This document shows positions 8,242-17,373 of a DNA stretch of 49,289 nucleotides, in pieces (positions within the stretch are counted from its first letter, which is position 1; each line of letters begins with the position of its first letter). Made by a program: the position numbers and the translations under genes. This stretch comes from an uncultured Alphaproteobacteria bacterium (GTDB lineage: Bacteria; Pseudomonadota; Alphaproteobacteria; HIMB59; GCA-002718135), in NCBI GenBank assembly GCA_902621305.1, contig CACNLM010000011.1, forward strand, positions 1 through 49,289, in the 5' to 3' direction. The notes under the pieces were generated by a model. That model was not told the origin of the DNA, made no database searches, and saw only the letters and a program-made list of their open reading frames with translations.

Positions 8242-9222
8242 ATGACAATTGGAATTTTAGGAGGAGGAGTTTGGGGGAGTGCACTTGCCCGAGTATTAAG
8301 TAATAATAAAGTTATCATTTATGCTCGAGATGAAAAAATAGTTAAATCAATAAATGAACATAAAATTAATCCAAAATTAAAATACAGTTCATTTAATGAA
8401 AATGTCACTGCTACTACCTCTTTAAAAGACATTAGAAATGTCAAATTTTTATTTATAACTTTACCTGCACAAAACATTAGGGAGGTAATTAAGTATTCAT
8501 CATTACATAATAAAAATCATCATATTATTATATGTTCTAAAGGTATTGAAATATCATCATCAAAATTTTTAACAGATCTATTTCAAGAAATGATGCCGTT
8601 TAAATCAATTAGTATTTTATCAGGCCCATCGTTTTCAAATGAAGTATCTCAAAGTTTACCAACTGCAGTGACACTTGCAACAAAAGATAAAAAAGATTTT
8701 GAGAATATTTCTAAACTTATACCTAATAAAGTGTTTAGAATTTATTATTCAAATGATTTAATTGGAACGCAGATAGGTGGAGCATTAAAAAATATTTATG
8801 CAATAGCTGCAGGCATTGCAGAAGGTTTAAACTTAGGTGAAAATGCTAAAAGTGCACTCATATCTAGATCTTTTGCAGAAATGACAAGATACGCAAAAAA
8901 ATTTAAAGCTGATAAAAATACATTATTTGGTTTATCTGGGCTTGGTGATCTAATTTTAACATGTAGCTCTAAAAATTCTCGTAATACACAGTTTGGTATT
9001 AAATTAGCTTCTTCAAAATACAATAATTTTTTAGATCTTTTAAAATCGCAAGAAGTAACAGAGGGTTATTATACAGTCAAAGCAGTCTATAATATTTCAC
9101 AAAAAAAAAATATTGATATGCCAATAATGGAGTCTGTATACAATATACTTTATAAGCAACATGATTTAAAAGAAGAACTAAGTAATTTACTAAGTAGACC
9201 AATAACAGAAGAAAAAATTTAA
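8242..9222 (+). CDS. gpsA: NAD(P)-dependent glycerol-3-phosphate dehydrogenase
   Basis: GpsA reduces dihydroxyacetone phosphate to sn-glycerol-3-phosphate, the backbone for phospholipids, in the cytosol. The start MTIGILGGGVWGSALA is the Rossmann nucleotide-binding motif. Later come ICSKGIE, LSGPSFSNEV and GGALKNIYAIAAGIAEG (the catalytic-lysine region), then a GLSGLGDLILTC segment. I chose the ATG at 8242, because the frame extends upstream only to a TTG at 8215 that would add nine unconserved residues before the Rossmann motif. That gives 326 residues, the family size. The deoC ATG follows 4 bases after the stop. Confidence 0.95.
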   Translation: MTIGILGGGVWGSALARVLSNNKVIIYARDEKIVKSINEHKINPKLKYSSFNENVTATTSLKDIRNVKFLFITLPAQNIREVIKYSSLHNKNHHIIICSKGIEISSSKFLTDLFQEMMPFKSISILSGPSFSNEVSQSLPTAVTLATKDKKDFENISKLIPNKVFRIYYSNDLIGTQIGGALKNIYAIAAGIAEGLNLGENAKSALISRSFAEMTRYAKKFKADKNTLFGLSGLGDLILTCSSKNSRNTQFGIKLASSKYNNFLDLLKSQEVTEGYYTVKAVYNISQKKNIDMPIMESVYNILYKQHDLKEELSNLLSRPITEEKI

Positions 9223-9226
9223 TTCG

Positions 9227-10171
9227 ATGACAAAAAAAACATTTTATAACTTAGATACAAGCTGGATAAACAATACACAAATTAACTTGAGCGCTGTAGA
9301 GCGTCGAACATCTACCTTAACTAAAAGAAGAACTGTAAAAAAGGAATTTCAAGTCGCTTGGTTGTTAAAAGCTATTACTTTAATTGATCTTACTACACTT
9401 AGTGGCGACGACACTTTTGGAAAAGTTGAAAGACTTTGTAATAAAGCTCTTAATCCCATTGATGATTATATTCTTGATGACTTAGGATTAGAAAATAATG
9501 CAGTAAGAGTAGGAGCTGTATGTGTTTATCATCATCTAATAAAAGATTGTACAAAACTTATTCAAAACAAAATCCCAATTGCAGCAGTTTCTACTGGTTT
9601 TCCTGCAGGTTTATCATCTTACAGGACTAGAAAAAAAGAAATTTCTGACTCTATTAAAGATGGTGCTGATGAAATCGATATTGTTATTAATAGAGGATAC
9701 GTTCTCCAAAATAATTGGAAAAAATTATATGATGAGGTTCGTAGTTTTAAAGAAACTGCAGGTAAAACAAAAATTAAAGCTATTCTTGGAGTTGGTGATC
9801 TTGAGACTCTTCGAAATGTAGCAAAAGCTTCTTTGGTTTGTATGATGGCTGGTGCTGATTTTATTAAAACATCAACAGGAAAAGAAAGTATAAATGCTAA
9901 CTTAAATAATAGTCTTGTAATGTTGAGAATGATTAGAGATTTTTATACAAAAACTGGAAAGAAGATTGGTTTTAAACCTGCAGGTGGAATATCAACGGCA
10001 AAATCTGTTTTAGAATTTTTAATATTGGTTACTGAAGAGCTAGGATTTGAATGGGTTAATCCTAAATTATTGCGAATTGGTGCTTCTAGTTTATTAATTG
10101 ATATAGAAAGACAACTATATCACTACACTAGTGGCAGGTATGCAAATAAAGAGAAACTTGCAATAGGATAA
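9227..10171 (+). CDS. deoC: Deoxyribose-phosphate aldolase (long, DERA type)
   Basis: DeoC reversibly cleaves 2-deoxyribose-5-phosphate to glyceraldehyde-3-phosphate and acetaldehyde through a lysine Schiff base. At 314 residues it matches the long, eukaryotic-like DERA subgroup rather than the about 220-260 residue short forms. The Schiff-base lysine is K214 in ADFIKTSTGK and the second active-site lysine is K250 in GFKPAGGIS. The aspartate-rich DEIDIVINRG segment is also present. The gene lies 1 base before a two-domain aldehyde dehydrogenase gene, which could remove the acetaldehyde. Confidence 0.95.
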   Translation: MTKKTFYNLDTSWINNTQINLSAVERRTSTLTKRRTVKKEFQVAWLLKAITLIDLTTLSGDDTFGKVERLCNKALNPIDDYILDDLGLENNAVRVGAVCVYHHLIKDCTKLIQNKIPIAAVSTGFPAGLSSYRTRKKEISDSIKDGADEIDIVINRGYVLQNNWKKLYDEVRSFKETAGKTKIKAILGVGDLETLRNVAKASLVCMMAGADFIKTSTGKESINANLNNSLVMLRMIRDFYTKTGKKIGFKPAGGISTAKSVLEFLILVTEELGFEWVNPKLLRIGASSLLIDIERQLYHYTSGRYANKEKLAIG

Positions 10172-10172
10172 T

Positions 10173-12533
10173 ATGGACAAAGTTATTAAAAATTTTCAAA
10201 ATATATCTTATGGGCCAGCACCAGAAGACAGCAAAGAAGTTAATAGCTGGATAAAAAATTTAAAAAATCCAAATAATCATTTTATTAATGGTAAATTTGT
10301 AAAATCGTTTAGCTCAAAAAAATTAAATATAATTAACCCTTCTACAAATAAAAAAATAGCAACATTGTCTGTTGCTTCAAAAAAAGATGTAAATGCTGCT
10401 GTTAGTGCTGCCAAAAAAGCTCATGTCAAATGGTCAAAACTTTCATCGTTTGATCGATCAAAATATTTATATGCCCTTGCACGTCTTATACAAAAAAATT
10501 CAAGGTTTATTTCTGTTTTAGAGACCATTGATAATGGTAAGCCTATAAGAGAAACAAGAGATATAGATATTCCACTTGTTGCAAGACATTTTTATTATCA
10601 TGCAGGATGGTCTGCTAGGAATACAAATAACTCTGATAATTCTATTGGTGTCGTAGGGCAAATTATACCATGGAATTTTCCCTTATTAATGTTAGCGTGG
10701 AAAATTGCTCCTGCAATTGCTCTTGGCAATACAGTAGTCTTAAAGCCTGCAGAGTACACTTCTTTAACAGCGCTTTATTTTGCTGAACTTTGTGAAAAAG
10801 CTAAAATTCCACAAGGTGTAATTAATATTATTACGGGAGATGGTTCTACCGGTGAATATATAACATTGCATAAAGATATTAAAAAAATTGCCTTTACTGG
10901 ATCGACTGAAGTTGGAAAAAAAATAATTCAAACAAATACTAATCCAGATAAAAAAATGACAATGGAACTTGGAGGCAAATCACCTTTCATTGTTTTTGAA
11001 GATGCTGATTTAGATAGCGCAGTAGAAGGTGTTGTTGATGCGATTTGGTTTAACCAAGGCCAAGTATGTTGTGCAGGATCAAGACTCTTAGTACAAGAAA
11101 GTATTGAGAAAAAATTTATTCAAAAACTTAAGAAAAGAATGGAAAAACTTCGCGTAGGTGATCCATTAGATAAGTCTATTGATATTGGCGCTATAGTTGC
11201 GCCAGTACAACTTAAAAAAATTAATTCTTTAGTAAATAAAGCACAAAAAGATGGAAATAAATTATGGCAACCTTCATGGTCATGTCCAACAAATGGTTTA
11301 TTTTATCCTCCATCTTTATTTACAAATGTAACACCGTCATCTTTTATTGCTCAAGTAGAAATATTTGGACCAGTTTTAACAACAATGACATTTAGAACAC
11401 CTAGTGAAGCTGTATCTATTGCTAATAATACGCCTTACGGACTTGCGGCAAGTATTTGGTCTGAAAATATTAACTTAGCTTTAGATATTGCTCCAAAAGT
11501 AAAAGCCGGAGTGATTTGGATAAATTCTACAAACTTATTTGATGCTGCGTGTGGTTTTGGGGGATACAAAGAAAGTGGGTTTGGAAGAGAAGGTGGTTCA
11601 GAAGGTATTAGAGCATATTCAAAATTACCGCTTCCTCTTTCTAAGTCAAAAAGAGGAAAAAAATCATCTAAAAGTCAATCATCTAATTCTATCGATAGAA
11701 CGCCAAAATTATATATTGGAGGTAAGCAAAAAAGACCTGATAGTGGTTATTCCTTTTCTTCATATGATGCTCAAAATAATTTTATTTGCGATGTTCCAAA
11801 CGCAAATCGTAAAGATGTAAGAGATACAGTTGAGGTTGCTTCAAAAGTAGTTGGCAAATCTTCTACTAACTTTAATAGAGCTCAAATTCTTTATTACTTA
11901 GCCGAAAATTTGCAAGATCGAAAAAATACCTTTTCTAATTTGCTATCTTCATTAATCGGAATTTCACAAAAAGATGCCCAAAAAGAATTTGATCAATCAA
12001 TAGAAAGATTATTTTATTATGCTGCTATGGCTGATAAGTTTGAAGGATCTATTCATAATCCTCCTATAAGAGGTTTAACACTAGCTGTTAAAGAACCTAT
12101 AGGCGTAGTTGCAAATATTTTAAATGATGATTATCCACTATTAAGTTTAATAACTACATTAGGATCAAATTTTGTAGCAGGAAATGCTAGTATTATTGTT
12201 CCAGGACAAAAGACGTCTCTTTTAGCAACAGAATTGTATCAACTACTTGAAACTTCTGATGTTCCAGCTGGATATATTAATATCCTTACAACTAAACAAA
12301 ATAGTTTGAATAAAATCTTATCTGAACATGAAAATATTGATGGTATTTGGTTTTTTAGTGAAAATAATAATGAGCGTCTAAAGGTTATTCAAAGCACAAC
12401 ATCAAATTTGAAAAGAACTTGGTGTCCACAATCAAAAAATCTTGATTGGTCTTCCAAAGAAGGAGATTTCTTAGAAGAGTTTTTATATCAAAGTACGCAA
12501 GTAAAAAATATTTGGATCCCATACGGAGAGTGA
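10173..12533 (+). CDS. Two-domain aldehyde dehydrogenase, ALDH16-like
   Basis: This 786-residue protein joins a complete N-terminal aldehyde dehydrogenase domain (about residues 35-490) to a second, degenerate ALDH-like region (about 515-786). The first domain has the general-base Glu265 in MELGGK, the catalytic Cys299 in NQGQVCCAG, an IPWNFP cofactor segment and EIFGPVL. The second keeps ALDH-like sequence (for example PIGVVANILNDDYPLLS) but shows no catalytic cysteine motif. This architecture is that of the ALDH16 family. Next to deoC it probably oxidises acetaldehyde to acetate with NAD(P). That substrate is inference. Confidence 0.88.
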   Translation: MDKVIKNFQNISYGPAPEDSKEVNSWIKNLKNPNNHFINGKFVKSFSSKKLNIINPSTNKKIATLSVASKKDVNAAVSAAKKAHVKWSKLSSFDRSKYLYALARLIQKNSRFISVLETIDNGKPIRETRDIDIPLVARHFYYHAGWSARNTNNSDNSIGVVGQIIPWNFPLLMLAWKIAPAIALGNTVVLKPAEYTSLTALYFAELCEKAKIPQGVINIITGDGSTGEYITLHKDIKKIAFTGSTEVGKKIIQTNTNPDKKMTMELGGKSPFIVFEDADLDSAVEGVVDAIWFNQGQVCCAGSRLLVQESIEKKFIQKLKKRMEKLRVGDPLDKSIDIGAIVAPVQLKKINSLVNKAQKDGNKLWQPSWSCPTNGLFYPPSLFTNVTPSSFIAQVEIFGPVLTTMTFRTPSEAVSIANNTPYGLAASIWSENINLALDIAPKVKAGVIWINSTNLFDAACGFGGYKESGFGREGGSEGIRAYSKLPLPLSKSKRGKKSSKSQSSNSIDRTPKLYIGGKQKRPDSGYSFSSYDAQNNFICDVPNANRKDVRDTVEVASKVVGKSSTNFNRAQILYYLAENLQDRKNTFSNLLSSLIGISQKDAQKEFDQSIERLFYYAAMADKFEGSIHNPPIRGLTLAVKEPIGVVANILNDDYPLLSLITTLGSNFVAGNASIIVPGQKTSLLATELYQLLETSDVPAGYINILTTKQNSLNKILSEHENIDGIWFFSENNNERLKVIQSTTSNLKRTWCPQSKNLDWSSKEGDFLEEFLYQSTQVKNIWIPYGE

Positions 12534-12545
12534 TATACTAAAAAT

Positions 12546-13004
12546 ATGTTAATTAACGTCGATCCTATTTTAAGTCCTGATATATTAAAAACATTACGTG
12601 AGATGGGTCATGGTGATAGACTCGTTATATCCGATATTAATTATCCTGCTCATTCGAATCACAATAGAGTTCACCGATTAGATGGACTTGATATGACAAC
12701 TGTCATGAGGGCTGTTTTATCTGTTTTTCCATTGGATAGTTTCGTAGACTCAGCTGTTCACCGAATGGAAGTTGATAATCAACCAGATGAAATTAATGAT
12801 GCAAATAAAGAAGTAATTGATGCAATTAAAGAGGTATCAGGAGATCATTGGAAAATTGGTTCATACGAAAGACAAGAATTTTATAAGCAATCAAGATCAA
12901 CCTATGCATATATTACGACAAGTGAAAGACGACCTTACTGTAATTTTATTTTAACAAAAGGTGTTATTAAACCAGATGGAACTGTTTGGATAATCGATAA
13001 ATAA
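12546..13004 (+). CDS. RbsD/FucU-family sugar mutarotase
   Basis: This is a small 152-residue cytosolic protein of the RbsD/FucU family, which interconverts pyranose/furanose forms or anomers of ribose and fucose. The N-terminal LREMGHGDRLVISDINYPA is the family signature, with the catalytic His22 in GHGD. The Y-A-Y-I segment and the C-terminal N-F-I-L-T-K-G end also fit. The length fits FucU (about 140) better than RbsD (about 139-150 with different ends), so I leave the symbol blank. It lies 2 bases before a ribokinase-family gene, suggesting it prepares a pentose for phosphorylation. Confidence 0.86.
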   Translation: MLINVDPILSPDILKTLREMGHGDRLVISDINYPAHSNHNRVHRLDGLDMTTVMRAVLSVFPLDSFVDSAVHRMEVDNQPDEINDANKEVIDAIKEVSGDHWKIGSYERQEFYKQSRSTYAYITTSERRPYCNFILTKGVIKPDGTVWIIDK

Positions 13005-13006
13005 TT

Positions 13007-13921
13007 ATGTCGATTAGTATTCTTGGTATTTTTGTTGCTGACCTTGTTTTTTTTGGTGAAAAAATTCCAGTTGAAGGTGAAACTATTCTTGGTAAAAATT
13101 TTGTTATTGGCCCTGGTGGAAAAGGATCAAACCAAGCTGTAGCTGCAGCAAAAGCTGGTGCTAAAACTTTTTTTATTTCTAAGATTGGCGATGATCAATT
13201 TGGTTCGATGGCAACAGAGATTTATGAAAATTCTGGTGTAGATTATAGCAATGTTATTATTTCAAAAGATCATTCAACTGGTGCTGCAGGTATTCTTGTA
13301 AATGAAGGAACTGGAGCTAATGCTATTAATGTTTTTCCAGGTGCAGCAGGAGCAATTACTATTGAAGATATAGATAAAGCAGAAGAGGCAATTAAAAATT
13401 CAAGTATATTTCTTACACAACTAGAGGCACCAAAGGATGTTGTTACCTATGCATTAAAAAAAGCATATAGTTTAAATGTAAAAACAATTTTAAATCCTGC
13501 TCCAGCAGCTGAAATAGATGAATCTTTATTTTCTATGATTGATTATTTTACACCAAATGAAACGGAAGCAAGTTTTTATGTTGATCACAATGTTGAAACT
13601 CACGATGATGCTGAAAAAGCTGCAATGCAATTAATAGAAAAAGGAATTAAAAATGTAGTTATTACCCTTGGAGAAAAAGGAGCTTTTTTTGCCAACAATG
13701 AAGAAAAATTTTCTTTACCTGTAGCTAATCTTTCAAATCCAGTAGTCGATACAACCGGTGCTGGCGATGCTTTTAATGCAGGTTTTGCTGCAGCACTTAC
13801 TGAGGGTCAAAATATTAAAGATGCTCTAAAATTTGCTAGTGCTACAGCTGGCTTATCAACGACTAAAATTGGTACGGCAAATTCTATGCCTGCTCGTGAG
13901 GAAATTGATAAACTTCTATAA
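13007..13921 (+). CDS. rbsK: Ribokinase-family (PfkB) pentose kinase
   Basis: This 304-residue PfkB-family sugar kinase has the N-terminal FVIGPGGKGSNQAVAAAKAG substrate motif near residues 31-50 and the C-terminal DTTGAGDAFNAGFAAAL motif with catalytic base Asp254. The sequence is closest to ribokinase, which converts ribose to ribose-5-phosphate. Given deoC and an acetaldehyde-type dehydrogenase just upstream, the physiological substrate could instead be 2-deoxyribose (deoxyribokinase). Sequence inspection alone does not separate the two. No sugar transporter gene adjoins it. Confidence 0.88.
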   Translation: MSISILGIFVADLVFFGEKIPVEGETILGKNFVIGPGGKGSNQAVAAAKAGAKTFFISKIGDDQFGSMATEIYENSGVDYSNVIISKDHSTGAAGILVNEGTGANAINVFPGAAGAITIEDIDKAEEAIKNSSIFLTQLEAPKDVVTYALKKAYSLNVKTILNPAPAAEIDESLFSMIDYFTPNETEASFYVDHNVETHDDAEKAAMQLIEKGIKNVVITLGEKGAFFANNEEKFSLPVANLSNPVVDTTGAGDAFNAGFAAALTEGQNIKDALKFASATAGLSTTKIGTANSMPAREEIDKLL

Positions 13922-13942
13922 TTATTGTATAATAGAATCATT

Positions 13943-14122
13943 ATGCAATTATTTTTAGAAAGACTGATCTATTTTTGGGCTGGGATTACAGCTATTGGTC
14001 TTTTAATAGCCTTAGCTTACTGGGCAATCGCAACTATAATTTACGTAGCCTTTATCTCTCTTTTTGTTGCTATCGCAGCTACTCTTTTCTATCATTTTTA
14101 TTGGTCCAAAAGAGATAATTAA
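13943..14122 (+). CDS. Small two-helix membrane protein, unknown function
   Basis: This is a 59-residue protein with a short N-terminal amphipathic piece (MQLFLERLIYF), two adjacent hydrophobic segments (about residues 10-28 and 32-52) and a basic tail SKRDN. I do not recognise a family. The ATG at 13943 is preferred over an upstream in-frame TTG at 13925 that would start 4 bases after the kinase stop. The exonuclease I gene follows after about 30 bases. No functional link to either neighbour can be shown. Confidence 0.6.
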   Translation: MQLFLERLIYFWAGITAIGLLIALAYWAIATIIYVAFISLFVAIAATLFYHFYWSKRDN

Positions 14123-14154
14123 TAGTCTATAAATACCAATAAGGTTATTTATCA

Positions 14155-15666
14155 GTGTCAAAATATATATTTTACGATTTAGAAACATCAGGAAGAGGTA
14201 AGAAAGAATATCCAACTGCTTTTGGCACTACTCCTAAATGGGAGCAGATAATGCAAATTGCTGCAATAGTTACTGACTCGAAATTTAATCAAACAAATCA
14301 AAATATGAATGAGTTTTGTAGACCTAGAACATCGGTGATTTCTCAACCAGGTGCATTAATAACAACACTTAAAGGTATGAGAGAGGCACTTGATGCTCCT
14401 CAATCATCTTACGAATTAATGAAAAAAATTAATGAAACTTTTGATGAATGGAAAAAAGATGATCAAGTCTCTACTTTTATAGGTCATAATATAATAGAGT
14501 TTGATGAATCAGTTCTCGAATACAATTTGTTTAGTCATATGTTTTATCCTTATGTAACAAGAAAGAGTAGGGGCGACACATTAAATTTAGCGAGAGGTTT
14601 ATATGCCATCAACCCATCAAGTATAAAAACACCTTTAACAGAAAGAGGTAATCCTAGTTTCAAATTAGAAAAAATTGCAGAGATGAATAATTTACCTGTT
14701 GAGTTTGCTCACGATGCATTTTCAGATGTTAAGACATCAATTGCTCTGACAAAATATATTCATGAAGCAGACACAACTAATTGGAATCAGCTTCAAATGA
14801 CTATGAGCAAAGAAGATGCTATTGAATACATCAATAAAAATAAAGGTTTTTGTTTCATGACAAGTTTTGGGGGAAGAATTAAACTTCAAGCATTGTCGAT
14901 GGTATGTGAGTCACAATATAATGGTTGGTTTCACACAATTGATTTAGCTCATGATCCAACACCCTTACTTGAAGCTAACTCGGAAGAATTTAAAAAACTG
15001 ATCAAAAGAAAAAATAGATACGTTATTACTAATCAGCATCCTATTATTCTACCAGGCAAGATTGCTGCTAATTACGAACCTTACGATGATATTGGTTCAG
15101 ATGTTCTTAATGAAAGAGCTAAAATAGTGTTCAAAAATAATGATTTAGCAGACAAGTTTAAACTTATGGAAATTGATAGACGTATTGAAAAAGAAGATGA
15201 AAAATCGCAAGATAATGTATTTCCTGAAAGTGCAGCAAATGCCTTTCTTGATTTTAAACAATCAACGGAAATAGCAAAATTTCATGAACAAAATGACTGG
15301 AATGAAAAATATAAAATTGCTCTTTCAATAAAAGAGCCAAGAGCAAACTTTATTTTAAAAAGACTTATATTTGATGAAAGTCCAAAAACTTTATCAAAAG
15401 AAGATTTTAAAATGGTTCACCGAGAATTACATGAAAGGTTAGTTATTAACCAAGAAAGACCTTTTACAACGATACCAGAAGCAATGTCTCAAACTGATAC
15501 GGAATTAGTTAAAATGGAAGAGAGTGATGATGAAAATAAAGCTCAAAAAATGCAAATTTTAAAAGATTACAATGTCTATTTAAATTTTATGGAGAAATAT
15601 TTTTCTAATAAAAATGCTGAACCTCTTCCAAGTGGTAAAGAATTGAGTAAAATAATCTTTGGTTAA
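14155..15666 (+). CDS. sbcB: Exonuclease I (3'-5' single-strand DNA exonuclease)
   Basis: Exonuclease I degrades single-stranded DNA 3' to 5' in recombination and mismatch repair. This 503-residue protein starts (GTG at 14155) with a DEDD exonuclease domain whose first motif is YDLETSG (Asp8, Glu10). Further acidic positions are in GHNIIEFDE and HDAFSDVKT. An SH3-like and a C-terminal helical region typical of ExoI follow, so the length agrees with the E. coli family (475). ExoI is best known from gammaproteobacteria. The stop overlaps the uppP ATG by one base. Confidence 0.9.
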   Translation: MSKYIFYDLETSGRGKKEYPTAFGTTPKWEQIMQIAAIVTDSKFNQTNQNMNEFCRPRTSVISQPGALITTLKGMREALDAPQSSYELMKKINETFDEWKKDDQVSTFIGHNIIEFDESVLEYNLFSHMFYPYVTRKSRGDTLNLARGLYAINPSSIKTPLTERGNPSFKLEKIAEMNNLPVEFAHDAFSDVKTSIALTKYIHEADTTNWNQLQMTMSKEDAIEYINKNKGFCFMTSFGGRIKLQALSMVCESQYNGWFHTIDLAHDPTPLLEANSEEFKKLIKRKNRYVITNQHPIILPGKIAANYEPYDDIGSDVLNERAKIVFKNNDLADKFKLMEIDRRIEKEDEKSQDNVFPESAANAFLDFKQSTEIAKFHEQNDWNEKYKIALSIKEPRANFILKRLIFDESPKTLSKEDFKMVHRELHERLVINQERPFTTIPEAMSQTDTELVKMEESDDENKAQKMQILKDYNVYLNFMEKYFSNKNAEPLPSGKELSKIIFG

Positions 15667-16451
15667 TGTTTGAACTTCAATATTTTATTATTGGTGTTGT
15701 TCAAGGCTTTACGGAATTTTTGCCAGTTAGTTCTTCTGGGCATTTAGTTCTTGTATCACAATTAACGAGTTGGCAAGATCAAGGTCTTTTTACTGATGTT
15801 GCCGTTCATGTTGGAACATTATTAGCAGTTATAATTTATCTAAGATCAAATATTACAGCACTAGCTAAGAATTTTTTTTCTTTTAAGATTAATCAAAATG
15901 ATAATTTAATTAAAGTTTTTATTGCAACAATACCTGCAGTTATAGTGGGTTTTTTTATTTTTGATTTTGTTCAATTATATTTTCGAGATATCAAAGTTGT
16001 TGCAGTATCAAGTGTTGTTTTTGCTGCTTTATTATTTGTAGCAGATCATTTTAAAATGAAAATATCTTCTTGGGAGAATATGAGTTATGTGCAGGCCTTT
16101 ATCATTGGTGCATTTCAAGTATTAGCATTTATACCTGGGGCAAGTAGAGCAGGTGTTACAATTACTGGTGCACGTTTTCTGGGTTTTGATAGATCATCTG
16201 CAGCAATTTTTTCTATGCTTTTATCTATACCCCTTATTTTAGCATCTTTAGTTTTAACAAGTTTAGATTTAATAAGTAGCTCTGAGGTAAAAATAAATTT
16301 ATACCAATCTTTATTTGCAGCAATCGTTGCGTGTATTACTGCTCTAGTATCAATTAACATCATGATGCGAATAATACAAAATTCAACCTTTAATATTTTT
16401 ATTATTTATAGAGTTTTGCTAGGATTTATTTTATTATATTTTTATGCATAA
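15666..16451 (+). CDS. uppP: Undecaprenyl-diphosphatase
   Basis: UppP dephosphorylates undecaprenyl diphosphate, recycling the lipid carrier for peptidoglycan and surface glycan synthesis. The 261-residue membrane protein has about eight membrane segments and both signature regions: EFLPVSSSGH at residues 17-26 and PGASRAG at 157-163. Overlaps of 1 base with sbcB and 8 bases with the following lyase gene indicate one transcript. The older name is bacA, but it is unrelated to the SbmA/BacA peptide transporter encoded nearby. Confidence 0.95.
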   Translation: MFELQYFIIGVVQGFTEFLPVSSSGHLVLVSQLTSWQDQGLFTDVAVHVGTLLAVIIYLRSNITALAKNFFSFKINQNDNLIKVFIATIPAVIVGFFIFDFVQLYFRDIKVVAVSSVVFAALLFVADHFKMKISSWENMSYVQAFIIGAFQVLAFIPGASRAGVTITGARFLGFDRSSAAIFSMLLSIPLILASLVLTSLDLISSSEVKINLYQSLFAAIVACITALVSINIMMRIIQNSTFNIFIIYRVLLGFILLYFYA

Positions 16452-17373
16452 AATATCTGGAGTCTTTAGTGCTGCACTAACACCTGTCAAAAGTGATTTA
16501 TCAATCAATAAAGATCTATACCTTCGTCATTGTCAGTATTTAATGAGAGAAGGACATGATGGACTTGCCATTTTTGGTACAACAGGTGAAGCAAATAGTT
16601 TTTCTGTTCAAGAAAAAAAAGATCATATAGATTTTTTAATTTCAAATCGAATTGATCCAAAAATTCTTATGCCAGGCACAGGATCATCTTCATTGAAAGA
16701 AGCAATTGATATGACAAAACATGCTTCCTCACATAAAGTAAGAGCAGTTCTTTTATTACCACCATTTTATTATAAGAATGTTACAGATGAAGGAGTAATT
16801 AACTATTATCGTCATTTAATTGAAAATGTTGGTGATAGTGAACTTCATTATGTTTTATATCACATACCGCAAAATACTTATGTTCCCATAAGTTTCAAAA
16901 CTATTGAAACACTATTAAAATTGTATCCAAATAATATTGTCGGTTTAAAAGATTCAAGTGGTGATGGTGAACGTATGATGAAGGTTATAAAATATTTTAA
17001 TAATTTTTCAGTATTTTGTGGTCATGATAGTTTAGCTTTAAGTATAAGCAAGAGGGGAGGAGCTGGAGCAATTACTGCAGGTACAAATGTGTGTGGAAGA
17101 TTACTTAGCTTTATTTTGAAAAATTATAAAAATGAAAATTCAATTAAAAATTTTAATGAATTACAGAGTCTTTTAGAAAAAATAAGACAAGTAATTACGT
17201 CACATGAACCTATTAGTTTAATGAAGGCTTATTTTTCCATTGTAGATAATATTTCTGAATGGAATAATGTATTACCACCATTAAAAAAAATTGATGATCC
17301 CAAAAATCATAAACTTGTTTTAATATTAAAAGAATTGGTAAAAAAAATAGATCCGTTAATAGCGAATACGTGA
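16444..17373 (+). CDS. DapA/NAL-superfamily aldolase or lyase
   Basis: This 309-residue TIM-barrel class I aldolase of the dihydrodipicolinate synthase/N-acetylneuraminate lyase superfamily has the N-terminal FGTTGEANSFS segment (the GTTGE substrate motif), a Tyr around position 139 in YHIPQNTY and the Schiff-base Lys169 in GLKDSSGD. The YHIP motif differs from the YNVP(S/G)RT typical of true DapA, and there is no lysine-pathway neighbour. It may act on another 2-oxo acid such as a ketodeoxy sugar acid. The last 18 bases overlap the end of convergent fxsA. Confidence 0.82.
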   Translation: MHKISGVFSAALTPVKSDLSINKDLYLRHCQYLMREGHDGLAIFGTTGEANSFSVQEKKDHIDFLISNRIDPKILMPGTGSSSLKEAIDMTKHASSHKVRAVLLLPPFYYKNVTDEGVINYYRHLIENVGDSELHYVLYHIPQNTYVPISFKTIETLLKLYPNNIVGLKDSSGDGERMMKVIKYFNNFSVFCGHDSLALSISKRGGAGAITAGTNVCGRLLSFILKNYKNENSIKNFNELQSLLEKIRQVITSHEPISLMKAYFSIVDNISEWNNVLPPLKKIDDPKNHKLVLILKELVKKIDPLIANT

